This document shows, one piece after another, positions 44,841 through 55,400 of a stretch of DNA of 64,000 nt (the stretch's first letter is position 1; each line of letters begins with the position of its first letter). Made by a program: the position numbers and the translations under genes. Below the pieces are notes generated by a model that was not told where the DNA came from, ran no database searches, and was given only the letters and a program-made list of their open reading frames with translations. This DNA comes from Phytopythium helicoides (taxonomy: Eukaryota; Oomycota; Peronosporomycetes; Pythiales; Pythiaceae): positions 434,001 through 498,000 of the forward strand of contig JANFNE010000010.1 in NCBI GenBank assembly GCA_024867545.1, in the 5' to 3' direction.

Positions 44841-46396
44841 GCCCCCGGAAGGCAATCCATAGAGAGATGGAGGCGATGCGCTCCTGGAGACCGCTGGTGG
44901 GTACCGACGCCAGGTTGCGAGCGACGCAAGAGGCTCGAAGTTCCTTGCAGGAGACCGCCAGCTATTGGTCGGAAGGCCCGAGTCGCGTCGCCTGACGCAA
45001 CCGACTAGCAGGCTTCCCTGCACGTTGAAGCGCGAAAAGTCAGCAGGAGAGTTGCCCAAAGGCTGCGCGGTCAAGTTGCATGTTGCGCGCGGTGGCGCGG
45101 CGATCCTTTCTCGGTGATTCAGAACAGTAGCAGGCGGTCGCCACGGGCGTCAGCGCCGACTCGCGCGTCTCACCCAGGCAGGCTGCGGCAGCGCTCGGAG
45201 GACGCCGCCGCCGCCGCCGCCGCTGTGGGCCTGTCTGCCTGCTGCGCGGCAACTCCAGGAGCAAAGAAACACGCGAGTTAACCTCCGGGTCGTCCGCTTC
45301 AACCAGGGCTCCGGTCGGCCGCCAAAGATATCGGACGACTACCGTACCCGCCTGGACAGCGGAGCCAGCGCCGCAGCCATCTCGGACGCGAACCCATGCG
45401 TGCGCTCTGAAACTCTCGGGCGGCTAATGTTCGCCAAGCGGCGCCTGGCAGTACACGCGAGGCGGAAAATGGAAAGAGTCGGCGCCGAGCGAAACGCTGG
45501 CGTGCGTTTCGCGCGCCGCTGCCAATCCGTCGAACACTAGCGCCGCGCTCGGCGCTGCGTCTGCGTCTGCGGCGGTCAGTCGGTCGGTCCATCGCATGCG
45601 GCGGGTCCGCGGCGCGCGTGGGCGGCCGTCATTTCGGCTTTTCTCGGCCCGGCCCGGCGGCACGAGCGGCGAGGCGAGCGGCGGCGGCATGAGCGAGGGC
45701 GAGGCGGCTGAGCGCGCTGTGATGGACGCGGACGCGGGCGTAGGCGCGCAGGAGCGCGAGCGGCTCACCAACGCGGCCAAGACCATGACCGAGACGCTGC
45801 TCGAGGCCACCGACCTGCTCGGAGGCATCCCCTGGAGCCTCGTGCACGAGAAGCACGGCATCTCGCTCTTCCGAGCGGACGTCGCGCCGCACACACCGAC
45901 AGCGACGCAGACACACATACCCACATCGCTATGCAACGTCCACGCCGTGTGCAAGTTCGGATGCGACATCGAGGACGTCGCCGAGTCCCTCATCACCAAC
46001 ACGACCGACTCGTTCAAGCAGATGATGACCATGCTATCCTCCGACTTTATCGACGGAGCGGTGGTCGAGGACATCGTCGTCCCCTCCGAGCTCAACCCGC
46101 ACCGATACGTCGCGCTCAAGTGGGCGGCCTTCAAGAGCTCCAGCCCGTTCACACGCGACCGCGACTTTGTCATGCTAGAGTACGTCGACATGATCGAGGA
46201 CGCAGAGGGACAGAAAGTCGCCTTCCGCATCATGGAGTCGGTCGACGTGCCGCCCCAATCGCGCTACGCCGAGTCGTCCAGGTACTCGCGCGACATTGTC
46301 CCGCTCATGGGCTTCATGTACCACACGACCAAGAAACCTGGCGAGCTGCGCATGACGTACACCTGCCACTTTGACAAAAACGGAGACCTGCCAGCA
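44750..46396. repeat. Inverted repeat, right arm
   Basis: Reverse-complement copy of 42201-43884. The outer edge is abrupt: after the codons for GDLPA (46396) the sequence no longer follows the FYVE/START gene. The arm contains the copied promoter and the START half. Its orientation would let both copies be transcribed away from the spacer. Confidence 0.9.
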
Positions 46397-46597
46397 CGCA
46401 CTCCATCTCGTCACAGCAATAGGGATAGCAGAGCTCCACCAGGCTTGGAAGCAATACTCGGTGAACGTCGTAGCCAGATTGATGTTGATAACAGTCGAAT
46501 TATGAATGGCCGGGGTACCCGGCATTGGCGCTGTGGTAGATGGCTACAAAACCCTCCATTTCTACATTCACCCTTTACAGCACAACGATCGACGTAA
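45596..46597 (+). pseudogene. Truncated duplicate of the START/FYVE gene (START half only)
   Basis: The frame from the ATG at 45596 repeats the START-like domain of the neighbouring gene almost without change: LLEATDLLGGIPWSLVHEKH to MTYTCHFDKNGDLPA. It differs by a five-residue shorter low-complexity stretch near the N-terminus (TSGEASGGG instead of RSGEARRGEASGGG). After GDLPA it diverges and adds a novel tail of about 66 residues, part of which is the end of the Fanzor-bearing element, stopping at 46597. The FYVE finger and Ser-rich region are missing. It could still be expressed as a short START-only protein because the promoter was copied too. It may equally be a dead fragment. Confidence 0.7.
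46502..46525. repeat. Left terminal inverted repeat of the Fanzor element
   Basis: GGCCGGGGTACCCGGCAT core, matching the reverse complement of the right end with two or three mismatches and a 2-base gap. It lies within the open frame of the truncated START copy. Confidence 0.5.
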
Positions 46598-46980
46598 ACT
46601 CCCACTCAACCGGAAAACGTGGAAAAGGAGACGTGAAACTAAATAAACCTGTCGTTACGGTACTGCCCAATTGACAAGCTGGCAGCGCAGTTCATCAGCT
46701 TCAAGCGGGTTGCGCGATGCCCTCCCCAGCGATGACAACAGCACTGCATGGACACTACATATTGCTTGTTGAAGATGCCATAGGAAGGATCTCTAGAGCT
46801 CCATCATGAGCCTCGGCAAGCTAGTAAAGCGGCCTTTGCCGCTCTGCCTGCATACACGTAAACGGTCATGATGAGACAATAGCATGTTTTGAATTGTCAA
46901 GCGCCCACTCGCTCTCGAACGGCAACGAACGAAAGCGGCTGCCGACCTTGATCTCCCTACTCACAGTGTAATTTGCCACC
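46598..46980. other. 5' leader / promoter of the Fanzor gene
   Basis: No convincing frame. The 380 bases between the end of the truncated START frame and the Fanzor ATG probably hold its promoter. Confidence 0.35.
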
Positions 46981-48945
46981 ATGGCAAACAAGCGCGCTCG
47001 ATCGGGCAAGGAGGGCGATCCAGGTCCCCGGCGAGGCAGGTGCAAGATCAGACAAGCTGCCGCAGGGCTATGCAGATCCACAACGAGTAGAGCTGCTTCA
47101 GCAACTCGTCGAGGTCGGTCCAAGACAACACGTGCAGCTGGTCCGACGTCAGGCGGTGCTAGGTCTAAAAGGAAGAAACGCAGTGCAGAACCACGCAAGA
47201 GTCAGTCAAAGAGGCGACGAGCCGAAGTCGAAGCTCGTGACGCAGCTAACGCCAAATCCTCGCTTGTGTGCGTCAAGACGTCGCTCAAGGCGTTTTGCAA
47301 GAGCGATGAGGCCATGACTTTGCCGTGGGAGTCCGTGCTGGCGGATATGGACCAGGCCGTGCTGGAGGCTTACGTCCTCGCCAACATCCACGCCGTGCGG
47401 ATGTGTCAGCTGGGCGATGCAGTGGAGCCACTCAACCAGGTCTTCTTCTACAGATGCCTATCGTGTGTTTGCAACGCCAACTCCACACTCGGGTCTCCTG
47501 CGTTCCAGCAATCAGTCACGCTGTACAACACTTGGCGAGGTGAGGACGCTCGACGTGCAAGCAACCGGCAGATTACCGCTGGGTGGCAGCAGAACGCATC
47601 CCAAATGATGGCCACTAACACCAAGAACGCGATCGTACGCAACTTCTACCATCGCTTTCACCGTCACATCATGCGGGTCTATGACTTGAATGGTGCTGAG
47701 GCCTACGTCATGATCAAGAGCATCCTGGACCCTGTCTACAACGGCAACGATACCGAGGTGCAGGCTTGGCGAGAGCAGATCCCGCGCAACGAGAGCGGCT
47801 ACTTGTCCGATGAGGCTAACAGATTGCTTCCTCTCACCTACATGATTCTGACCGACATTGAAGAGAGGAATCGCCGGTTTCAGCATCGACAGAACATCCC
47901 AGAGGTCCGCACGTTCAGTCTCCTGCCGACAAAGAATGGGTTCAAGTGCTCGCACTTCAAGATGTGCAAGACGGCGCTCCACAGCCTACTTCTACGTGCT
48001 GGTGTTTGTGTGCCTCCTTTAGGTGACGATTGGAATGCTGTCGCAGACGATTGGTAGCACATTCTCTTCAATATCGAGAAGTTTGAAACAGCCAACAAGA
48101 AGTTCGCAGGAGAGATCGTGACGGACGGAAAGGCTGTCAGCATTGTCATGCGGAAAACCCATCCGGCGACAGACCGCCCACTCAGGGAAAAGGATTATGA
48201 TGTCATGTGGGGCCTAGATCCTGGCAGACGAGATCTGTTTGTAGCAACCGACCAGGACGGCGAGACTATCCACTGCTCTTCTCGTGAGTTCTACGAGGAT
48301 GCTCGCTACCACAAGAGCAACCAGAAGATAGCTTGCTGGAAGGAGCGGCGTCCCGACATTTTGGCGGCCGAGCGTCAGATGCCGTCGAAGAAGACCGCGT
48401 CGCTCGAGCTGCTGGAAACGTACACACGATACGTTATTCCACATATGGAAAACCTGCTAGGATTTTCACGGGCGAAGGGATTCCGCAACCTTCGTTTTGG
48501 ACGGTACATCTTTGCGCAGAAAAAGCTACATGAACTATGTCGGAGACTGACCCAGCAAGCAGGCAGGCGAACGGTGGTTGGATTTGGAGATTGGAGCAAT
48601 ACCGATTACTCTGGACTCATCAAGAAGTGCCCCGCGGGGCCGGTCAAAAGACTGGAGTACACATTGAGAAACTACTGTCGTGTGCAATCGATTGATGAGT
48701 TTCGCACCAGCAAGCTTCACTCACGTTGCCACCGGCGGCTAGAATACCAGTACAGTCTCCGCCTTTGCAAGGTCAAGAACAGCACGGACAAGGAATGGCG
48801 GACTTGCAAGGTTTATAGTGTGCTCCATTGTCGATCCAATGGCTGTTTTGGTACTAGTGTGAACCGCGATGTCAACGCCTCGAAGAACATGCTGATGCTT
48901 CTCTTCCACATGCTCCGTGGTCAACCAAGACGAGCGCCAACTTAA
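46981..48945 (+). CDS. Fanzor (TnpB-like RNA-guided nuclease family), interrupted by one in-frame TAG
   Basis: Eukaryotic relative of the TnpB/OMEGA nucleases. The frame from the ATG at 46981 runs 654 codons to 48945, with a single internal TAG at 48055-48057 (codon 359); frame and homology continue directly after it. The N-terminal 90 residues are very basic (SKRKKRSAEPRKSQSKRRR), probably a nuclear localisation signal. The middle part (about 110-350) is the recognition region. RuvC motifs follow: RuvC-I MWGLDPGRRDLFVATD (Asp at codon 413); RuvC-II region VVGFGDWSN, where Asp (codon 537) stands at the usual Glu; then DEFRTSKLHSRC with Glu at codon 573; zinc-ribbon ligands HSRC and CRSNGC; and RuvC-III NRDVNASKNM (Asp at codon 630). 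The shifted Glu is as described for Fanzors in general. Unless the TAG is a sequence error, the nuclease half is not made. Confidence 0.85.
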
Positions 48946-49090
48946 CACATCAGGGGCCACAAAGTGTCTGAAGGTGCGCTCAGCGTTGCCCGCAGATAGC
49001 ACTGTATACTCAGGCATTGTTGCATTTTCACTGGTTTCCATTCCCAGTCATCGTCTTTTATCGTAGGATGCCGGGTTTACCACGGCCATA
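48900..49090 (+). ncRNA. Candidate omega-RNA region at the right end of the Fanzor element
   Basis: In known TnpB/Fanzor loci the guide RNA scaffold overlaps the 3' end of the gene and runs to the element's right end, with the guide read from beyond it. By that rule this stretch is the place to look. The near-palindromic right end (49068-49090) could form its last stem. This is positional inference only; I did not establish a conserved fold. Confidence 0.2.
49068..49090. repeat. Right terminal inverted repeat of the Fanzor element
   Basis: ATGCCGGGTTTACCACGGCC core, the partner of 46502-46525 in inverse orientation. Confidence 0.5.
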
Positions 49091-49469
49091 CCCGCGAGCC
49101 GAAGGCGAGTGCTAGCAATGTACATATCCACCCGAATAGCCTTTGCTGCACATTCACCACCGTGCTTGTCATTTAATTCGTCGACTTGCTTTGCTTCTCG
49201 TGATGGAGGTCAATTCTCCAGTGATTGCGTGATGCTAAATTATGACGGCCACAACGCGATCCGCCAGACAACAACGCGAGCTACTTGCGGACGACAGCAG
49301 CGCATCTGGCCCAAGGCCAGCTGGCTACGTCGAGGGAGGAGCGAAGTATGGAGGCGACATGTTGGTAGGTTTGGCGGAAATCTGCCGAGTCCTTCCGCGA
49401 ACGGCCCTTCGCTCCAATCGCGGTATCTTTTGACAGGCAAATCGAGAGCTCAATCCACGCCTCGAGACC
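49091..49469. other. Intergenic region upstream of the giant surface-protein gene
   Basis: Between the right end of the Fanzor element and the start of the FN3/Calx-beta gene. No coding frame with a domain; expected to hold the promoter of the downstream gene. Confidence 0.4.
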
Positions 49470-52400
49470 ATGCGCCACCGTCTGATGCTCGTGGGTGTCG
49501 CGCTGCTCCTGCTCGCTGTCGCCCAGCCGAATGCGGCGGCAGAGCTCTCGCTGAACGCGACATGCGCGTGGGAGGACGGACCGATGTTGGCGAGCTGTTT
49601 CTCGGACGATGGGGGTGGTGGAGGCGCCTGCAGCAAGTGCTCCATGCAGGCGGTGGATCTGCAGCTCTTCTACGACTCGTATGGGCCAGGGTTTGAGGCC
49701 ATCCCGAACACTACCGACGCGTGTGAGCCTGCATCTTCGTGGATCTGCCCACCCGAAGACCAAGGGAGGTGCTGTGTGCGGAAAGCAGTACTCTCGAGCT
49801 CTAGTCCGTCGAGACGACTTTGTAGCTCGGAGCGTTCACCGTCATCTCAACAGGGCTCCATCGAGAGGCTAACTAGACAAGAAGTGCTTGTGGTTCAATC
49901 AGGAGCCAAATTATCGGTTAACTACTCGCTGGGAGCGGGCTCGGAGATCCACTTTCGCGGCAGGTGGGGCGTGAGGCCGGACTACACAATCCGACTCTTC
50001 GATAGTCGAAGCCAATCAGCAGGTCTAGTCTTTGATCGTTCCAGTAAGAGGTTGGTGTTTGAGACCAACGCGTCCTTGACGACCGCGCGCCTGCCGTTGC
50101 TCAACAACGAAGAGGACTGCAATGTGACCGTGAGACTTCGCGCAAGTCACTGGAGTGTGTAAGTCATGGTATCAGTACCGTCATGGTGACGACTCTAATA
50201 CGGTTGTTATGCTTGATTCTAGCATCATGAATTCGACCCAGTTGCTGGATGTGACTGCGCCTTTTCCTATTGGAAGTTTGACGGAATTTCAATTGGAGCA
50301 TTTTGAGTGTATCTACACAATTGAGCTGCTACGGCAACCTGGTCTGTACCAAGAAGATGGATACGCAAGCGCAGTTATCACTTCAACCCATACGGATTCT
50401 TTGAATGAGTGCTGTGAGGCGTGTCAACTCACGAATACTTGCACTGGCTGCAAAACGACTGGCAACACTTGCTATCTCCTTCGTGATTGGACGACGGGAG
50501 TGTCGGCATCGGGAAAGGCTATCATGACTAGTTCAAATCGATTGGTATATTACTCTCGACAAGGATGTGAATGCAAGCCTACGCTCGACCCATCGACAGG
50601 AATGTACACTACTTGTTATCAAGACAAAGACGACCCAGCCGAGCCTCTTCGATGCGCTATATCGTCCGACGACCCTTGCCGCGATAGCGTCGGCAATATG
50701 AGCTGGGATTATTGCAACGGTGCTGCAGCATTTCTCATTTACTTGTTGTATTCGGCTTCGATACTGATAATGGGTTGTTTGAGCTTATAGTCGCAGAACT
50801 CTCACTCCTGTCAGGATACAATAGCGAAGATTGGAACATGTCATCGCTCAGTGTTATCCTGTTCGATGGAGACTTTGAGGTAATCAAAACCACGAAGTTG
50901 CATGCGAGCACTTTGCAGCCACACGATGCAAGTGCCTTATTTTTGCTACAGAAGAACTCAACAATCGGAAAAATTGAGGTACGAATCTATTGCGGTAACG
51001 ACACCTTACTTCGCTTTCTCACAATCACTGAACCCTCAGATATCGGCTATAGAAGCCTCCTCATTCTTCGTGACAGAGATTCAGCTAAAGCTCAATAATC
51101 AATCGCCAATCCTGTTCTACTTTCCTGCAACTCGAGAAGCCAACTTTGTAAACAATGGTGCAGGTCGTCTAGAAACAGTTGGGCTATTTCCGGTAAAAGG
51201 TAATTGTTTAATTGGTCTAAAATTTTTTTCTCGAGCCGGTACTTACTCAAAATCATTGCGTGAAATAGAGCAGAAGATGGAGACTTGCTCCTTATTGTAC
51301 CCAAGCAGATGCGGATTTCACAATGACTTGATCAACGCGACGGGAGTATTTTTCCGCTCTGAGATGTCACCCGATGTAACAATTACGGCAGCTGCCCCAC
51401 GAGTGCACGCTTTTCGCAGACTCATTGAAGAGGATGTACATAAAACCTTCCAACCAACTCGACGAGTTTTTGAGATCCCTGGCGTCAAATTAAATAGTCA
51501 GAACAAAATACCGACGGTATTGCCGCAAGAGACACGTCAGGTTTACCCAGGACTTCAAACTTATATCAGCATTTATGCAATCATCTCAGAAGCAGCTGTG
51601 TCAGTAAGAGGTTACTCCGTCCTCTCAGCAATAGTGCAGTGGGAATCTACTGCATCCATTACTTCGGCTATGATTGACAGAGCTACTTCATTGACAAGCC
51701 AGCGTGGTGGTCATCGAGTTTTAAAATGGCGCCATGTTGTCACTGACTCAGCTATTGAGATACAAACAGACTTAGATTTTGAAAAAGCCGAGGTATCAGT
51801 AGCATTACGAGTTCAGGAACATGACACAATTGTTGTGTTGGAGAAACTATTTATCCTCTATTCGTCACAACGACGAGCGACAGAGGTGCTGGACGTTGGG
51901 CATCCAGACGCAGTTAATTTTGAATTTACCCGTAAGCGGAGGCTAACAACAAGTTGGTCCAATTCTTCAACACCAACTGATTCTACAATCCTTTGGACTG
52001 GACAAGCTTCCACAATGTTGTTCGAGACACTTGGTAATGCATCGCTAAACGTAAATGTTGCTCGGCTGCTGCCATGGCAAGGCGCCGAGGCCGATATGTG
52101 CAGCACTACATTAACCTTGTTTAGCAAAGAACCGCTATCGGCCTGGCTATTGTCCGTCCCGTCCGATGTTGTGTCGCTCGCCCAATATGACACAAAAGTT
52201 GCAAATCACAGCTGCAATGACACTATTGTGATGATCCGCCCGCAACCATCGTTTGATACAGTGCTGATAAAACTAGAGGTGTATGTGAGAGACCCCTCAA
52301 ATACCACAGCGTTCGGAAAAGTCGTGCTACCGGTGGAGTGGAAAGTATTGCCAACGCCAACAAAAACCCCAACGACAAAGATATCACGTATTGGATCGCC

Positions 52401-55400
52401 TGAAGTGTCTGCTGATGCATCCGTGGCTTTTTCGATTGACTTTGACATCGATGACGGAGGCGAGATGATTGATATATACGTAACACCATGTGATAACTTT
52501 GCACGTGTCAACTTCAGCACCGATATTGTATTCAGATCTTGAAATTGATACAAAGAACTGTGCCGTCATACTTCCAGACACCCTGCTGGCTGATGCAGGC
52601 AAGCAGCGGCCTCGAGTTGTACATATCTGAGACCTCGATCTCCGATTCTTTTGTCTCAATTGATTTGATCGTAGCAGTATATACAAGCACAAGCTCTGAA
52701 GCTAGCAACAAAAACAGCTCACAGTGGGTAGCAAGCGCATCAACAATTACATCAGAGATCTTCCATTTCTGCCGCTATATATCTACTGCTGTGAACTCAA
52801 CGCTATACTTTCGAGAAAGCGAAGTGAATCGCTTCTCCCCCAGAGAATTACTAACTCGTGTGATTAATACTGCAGACACCAATGTTACATTGCTTGATAG
52901 TGTTTCGTTCGTGTGGGCTGCGGATTCTTCAGATTTTGTTGGACTCTTTGCCTACGATGATGAAAGACTAATTCCCGAAGCATTTAATTCTACTTCTCAG
53001 TTCGTAACCCTTGATCCAAGCCAAAGCGATAGATATAGCTACACATCGATTGTGTCCGGTTCGTTTGATATAACTCTAATTCTACGCTGGAAAGATGCTT
53101 CTGGAGATGTGTCTGATTGCGGATATGCTGACATTATTTCGATAGTGACCGTACCACAAGCAGAGATGCCAAATATAGGCGTACCATTTGTGTTTAGCCG
53201 GACAGTTATCCAAGGAGTGGCAGCTCAAATCTTTGTGCCTCCCGTTCAAACAATTAATCAGGATGAATTGATTGCGATCACTCTATCTACGAATGCTACT
53301 CAACAGATCGAGGTTGTTTTTGCTGGAAAAGAGTGGCTAGATGATGCCATGGACGGTGTTTATTATATCCTCACTAGCGCGAGCAACACGTCACAAGAAA
53401 TGATCATCTCAGTGTCACCCTCAGATTCATTTTTTGGAGGCATCATTTTTGATGTGGAAGTTGCCGTTGTTGATGGTACGCTAAGTAGTCTTGAGATTGC
53501 TGAGTTCACCTCTACGACCAGGATGGTTCACGAAGTGGAGGTCTCATGGTTACAAAAAAATAGTATCATGCCTAGTGCTACCTTTAGTGGAGAAGCTGTC
53601 TACCGAAGCCTTCCGAATTTCGATCGATCGAGCTACAACTTTGACATTTGAATACAGAATGCAATCAGGTATGAGTCAACTAGTGTTTTACGATGCTTAG
53701 GGATCTGAAATTTGTTTTGTGTTAGATATGTCTATGCTGAAGATCGAAGTTTGGTTTGATGATTCAACGTATGAGGACCTGTGGAGCACCGAGTCGGCTG
53801 AGTTTGATGGAGTCAAATGGAATACAATAAAAACTACAGTTCTGGTGGACTCGCCAGCTACAGTGGAGATCGTCTTCAGAGGCAACCCTACGTTTGGTGA
53901 TGCCATTTCGATAAAAAATGTTGCTTTGAACACCTCAATCCGGAACACATCGGCAAAACTACGGGTTGACACTATAACTGGCGGGATGGTCAGCGCTCAA
54001 GTTGATCTAGGAGATACAAGCAGTCACCCTTTTTTCTATAAAGCGTATACGACTAAAATTGACTCCAACTTGACTGAGGTGCTCCGCTACTCAGGTGATT
54101 GCCGTTGTGGTCAAGGATTATTCGATGCTTTTATATCTAACGTTTGTTTTCGAGCAGGTGATGGAATGAAATATCTGGGATGCGCATTTTCATATGAGAT
54201 CCAGTCGAAAAATATCTCTTTTGGGGTTCGAGACAGTGTGGAGTGTGGTGCATCGTGCGCTCACTACGACACCCAAGTTCGATTTACGAACAACTCTGTA
54301 CTTCGCTTACGGAATCCAAGCCCTGACAGCGAGTTTTCTGTGGCATTCTGGGTGCTTGTTGATGGTACCTCGATTACGGCCAACCAGCCACTATTGCTCT
54401 ACGGGACTAAAAACGGTACAATTACCGTGTCGTACAATGGAACTATTTCTGTTGGAAGATGTGGCCAGATAATCGACACGTTGCAGACACTTGAAACCGC
54501 TTGGACAGAGATTGCAATCACAGGGGATTGGTTTGGAAGAATCAATGTTTTTATCAGTGGAGAGCTAGCTGCTACAGTTCAGTTGGACCCTGGAAACGAG
54601 TGCATGCCATCCAGCGATTCGTACATTCAATTTGGCCGGGGTACGATCATAATGCATTTGTTTGCCTGAATGTATCATTGATCTGTAACCTTTTCGTGGT
54701 TTCAGATTCTACTGGAGCGACAGATATAACCACATACTTTAAAGGACTGATGGACGAGGTACACTGTGACTGATCTATAAAGATTGTAGATCACCTTTAG
54801 CTAATTAGTGTTCCGAACGTGGTGTAGATCCGAGTGTGGAGCGTTGCTTTGAGTGCAGCCGAGATAAGATATTTGTCAAGACTTGGGACTCAAGACGATA
54901 GGTTGATTGCATATCTTCAAGTGAACTACGACGGCGAGATGATTGATTCATTGGGCATTGACACTAGTGAGGCAAAAAACGATTTTTCTGTTGAAGGCTT
55001 GGAGATTTTACGGGCTCGAGCAGTTGAGCTAGTGGCAATTGGGGCTAGTGGGGCATGTTTTTGCAGTTTTGTTGATCATGATCCAGTATTTGTTGAGTCC
55101 AGAATGTGTGACAATCCCTGCGAAGATGGCGACGGTCAAAGTTGTGGGTCATCGTCGATTTCAGATCTTGTGAGTGTGTACCGGCCGCGTTCGATCGATA
55201 TCCGCGGCTTGTCTTCAGCAACTGCTTACTCAATATCTGCTTCACTAACTATTTCAGACGAGCCCAGCCATGACATTGAGATTGAGGGAAGGAGTATCAG
55301 CACTAAAGCTGGGAACAGTTCCTGGACCGACAACTTATCTCACCTTTGTAGAGCATGCTGGGAATTATATTGAGATTCAGTGGTCAGATCCTGAAGACGA

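Larger units (their letters stand above)
46502..49090 (+). mobile_element. Fanzor-carrying element bounded by imperfect terminal inverted repeats
   Basis: The Fanzor gene sits between two related ends. The left end at 46502-46525 (atgaatggccggggtacccg and so on) is, in reverse complement, close to the right end at 49068-49090 (atgccgggtttaccacggcc and so on). About 20 of 23 positions agree, allowing a 2-base indel. Each end is also nearly palindromic around GGGTACCC or GGTTTACC. No transposase is encoded, so the element would be non-autonomous. A TA at each outer end could be a target duplication, but this is not certain. The length of about 2.6 kb and single-gene content fit Fanzor-type insertions in eukaryotes. 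Confidence 0.5.

Noticed and set aside
48020..48100. Intron that would remove the TAG in the Fanzor gene
   Set aside because: The only nearby GT-AG pair spans 38 bases, which is shorter than the other introns seen here and would break the frame that continues cleanly after the stop.
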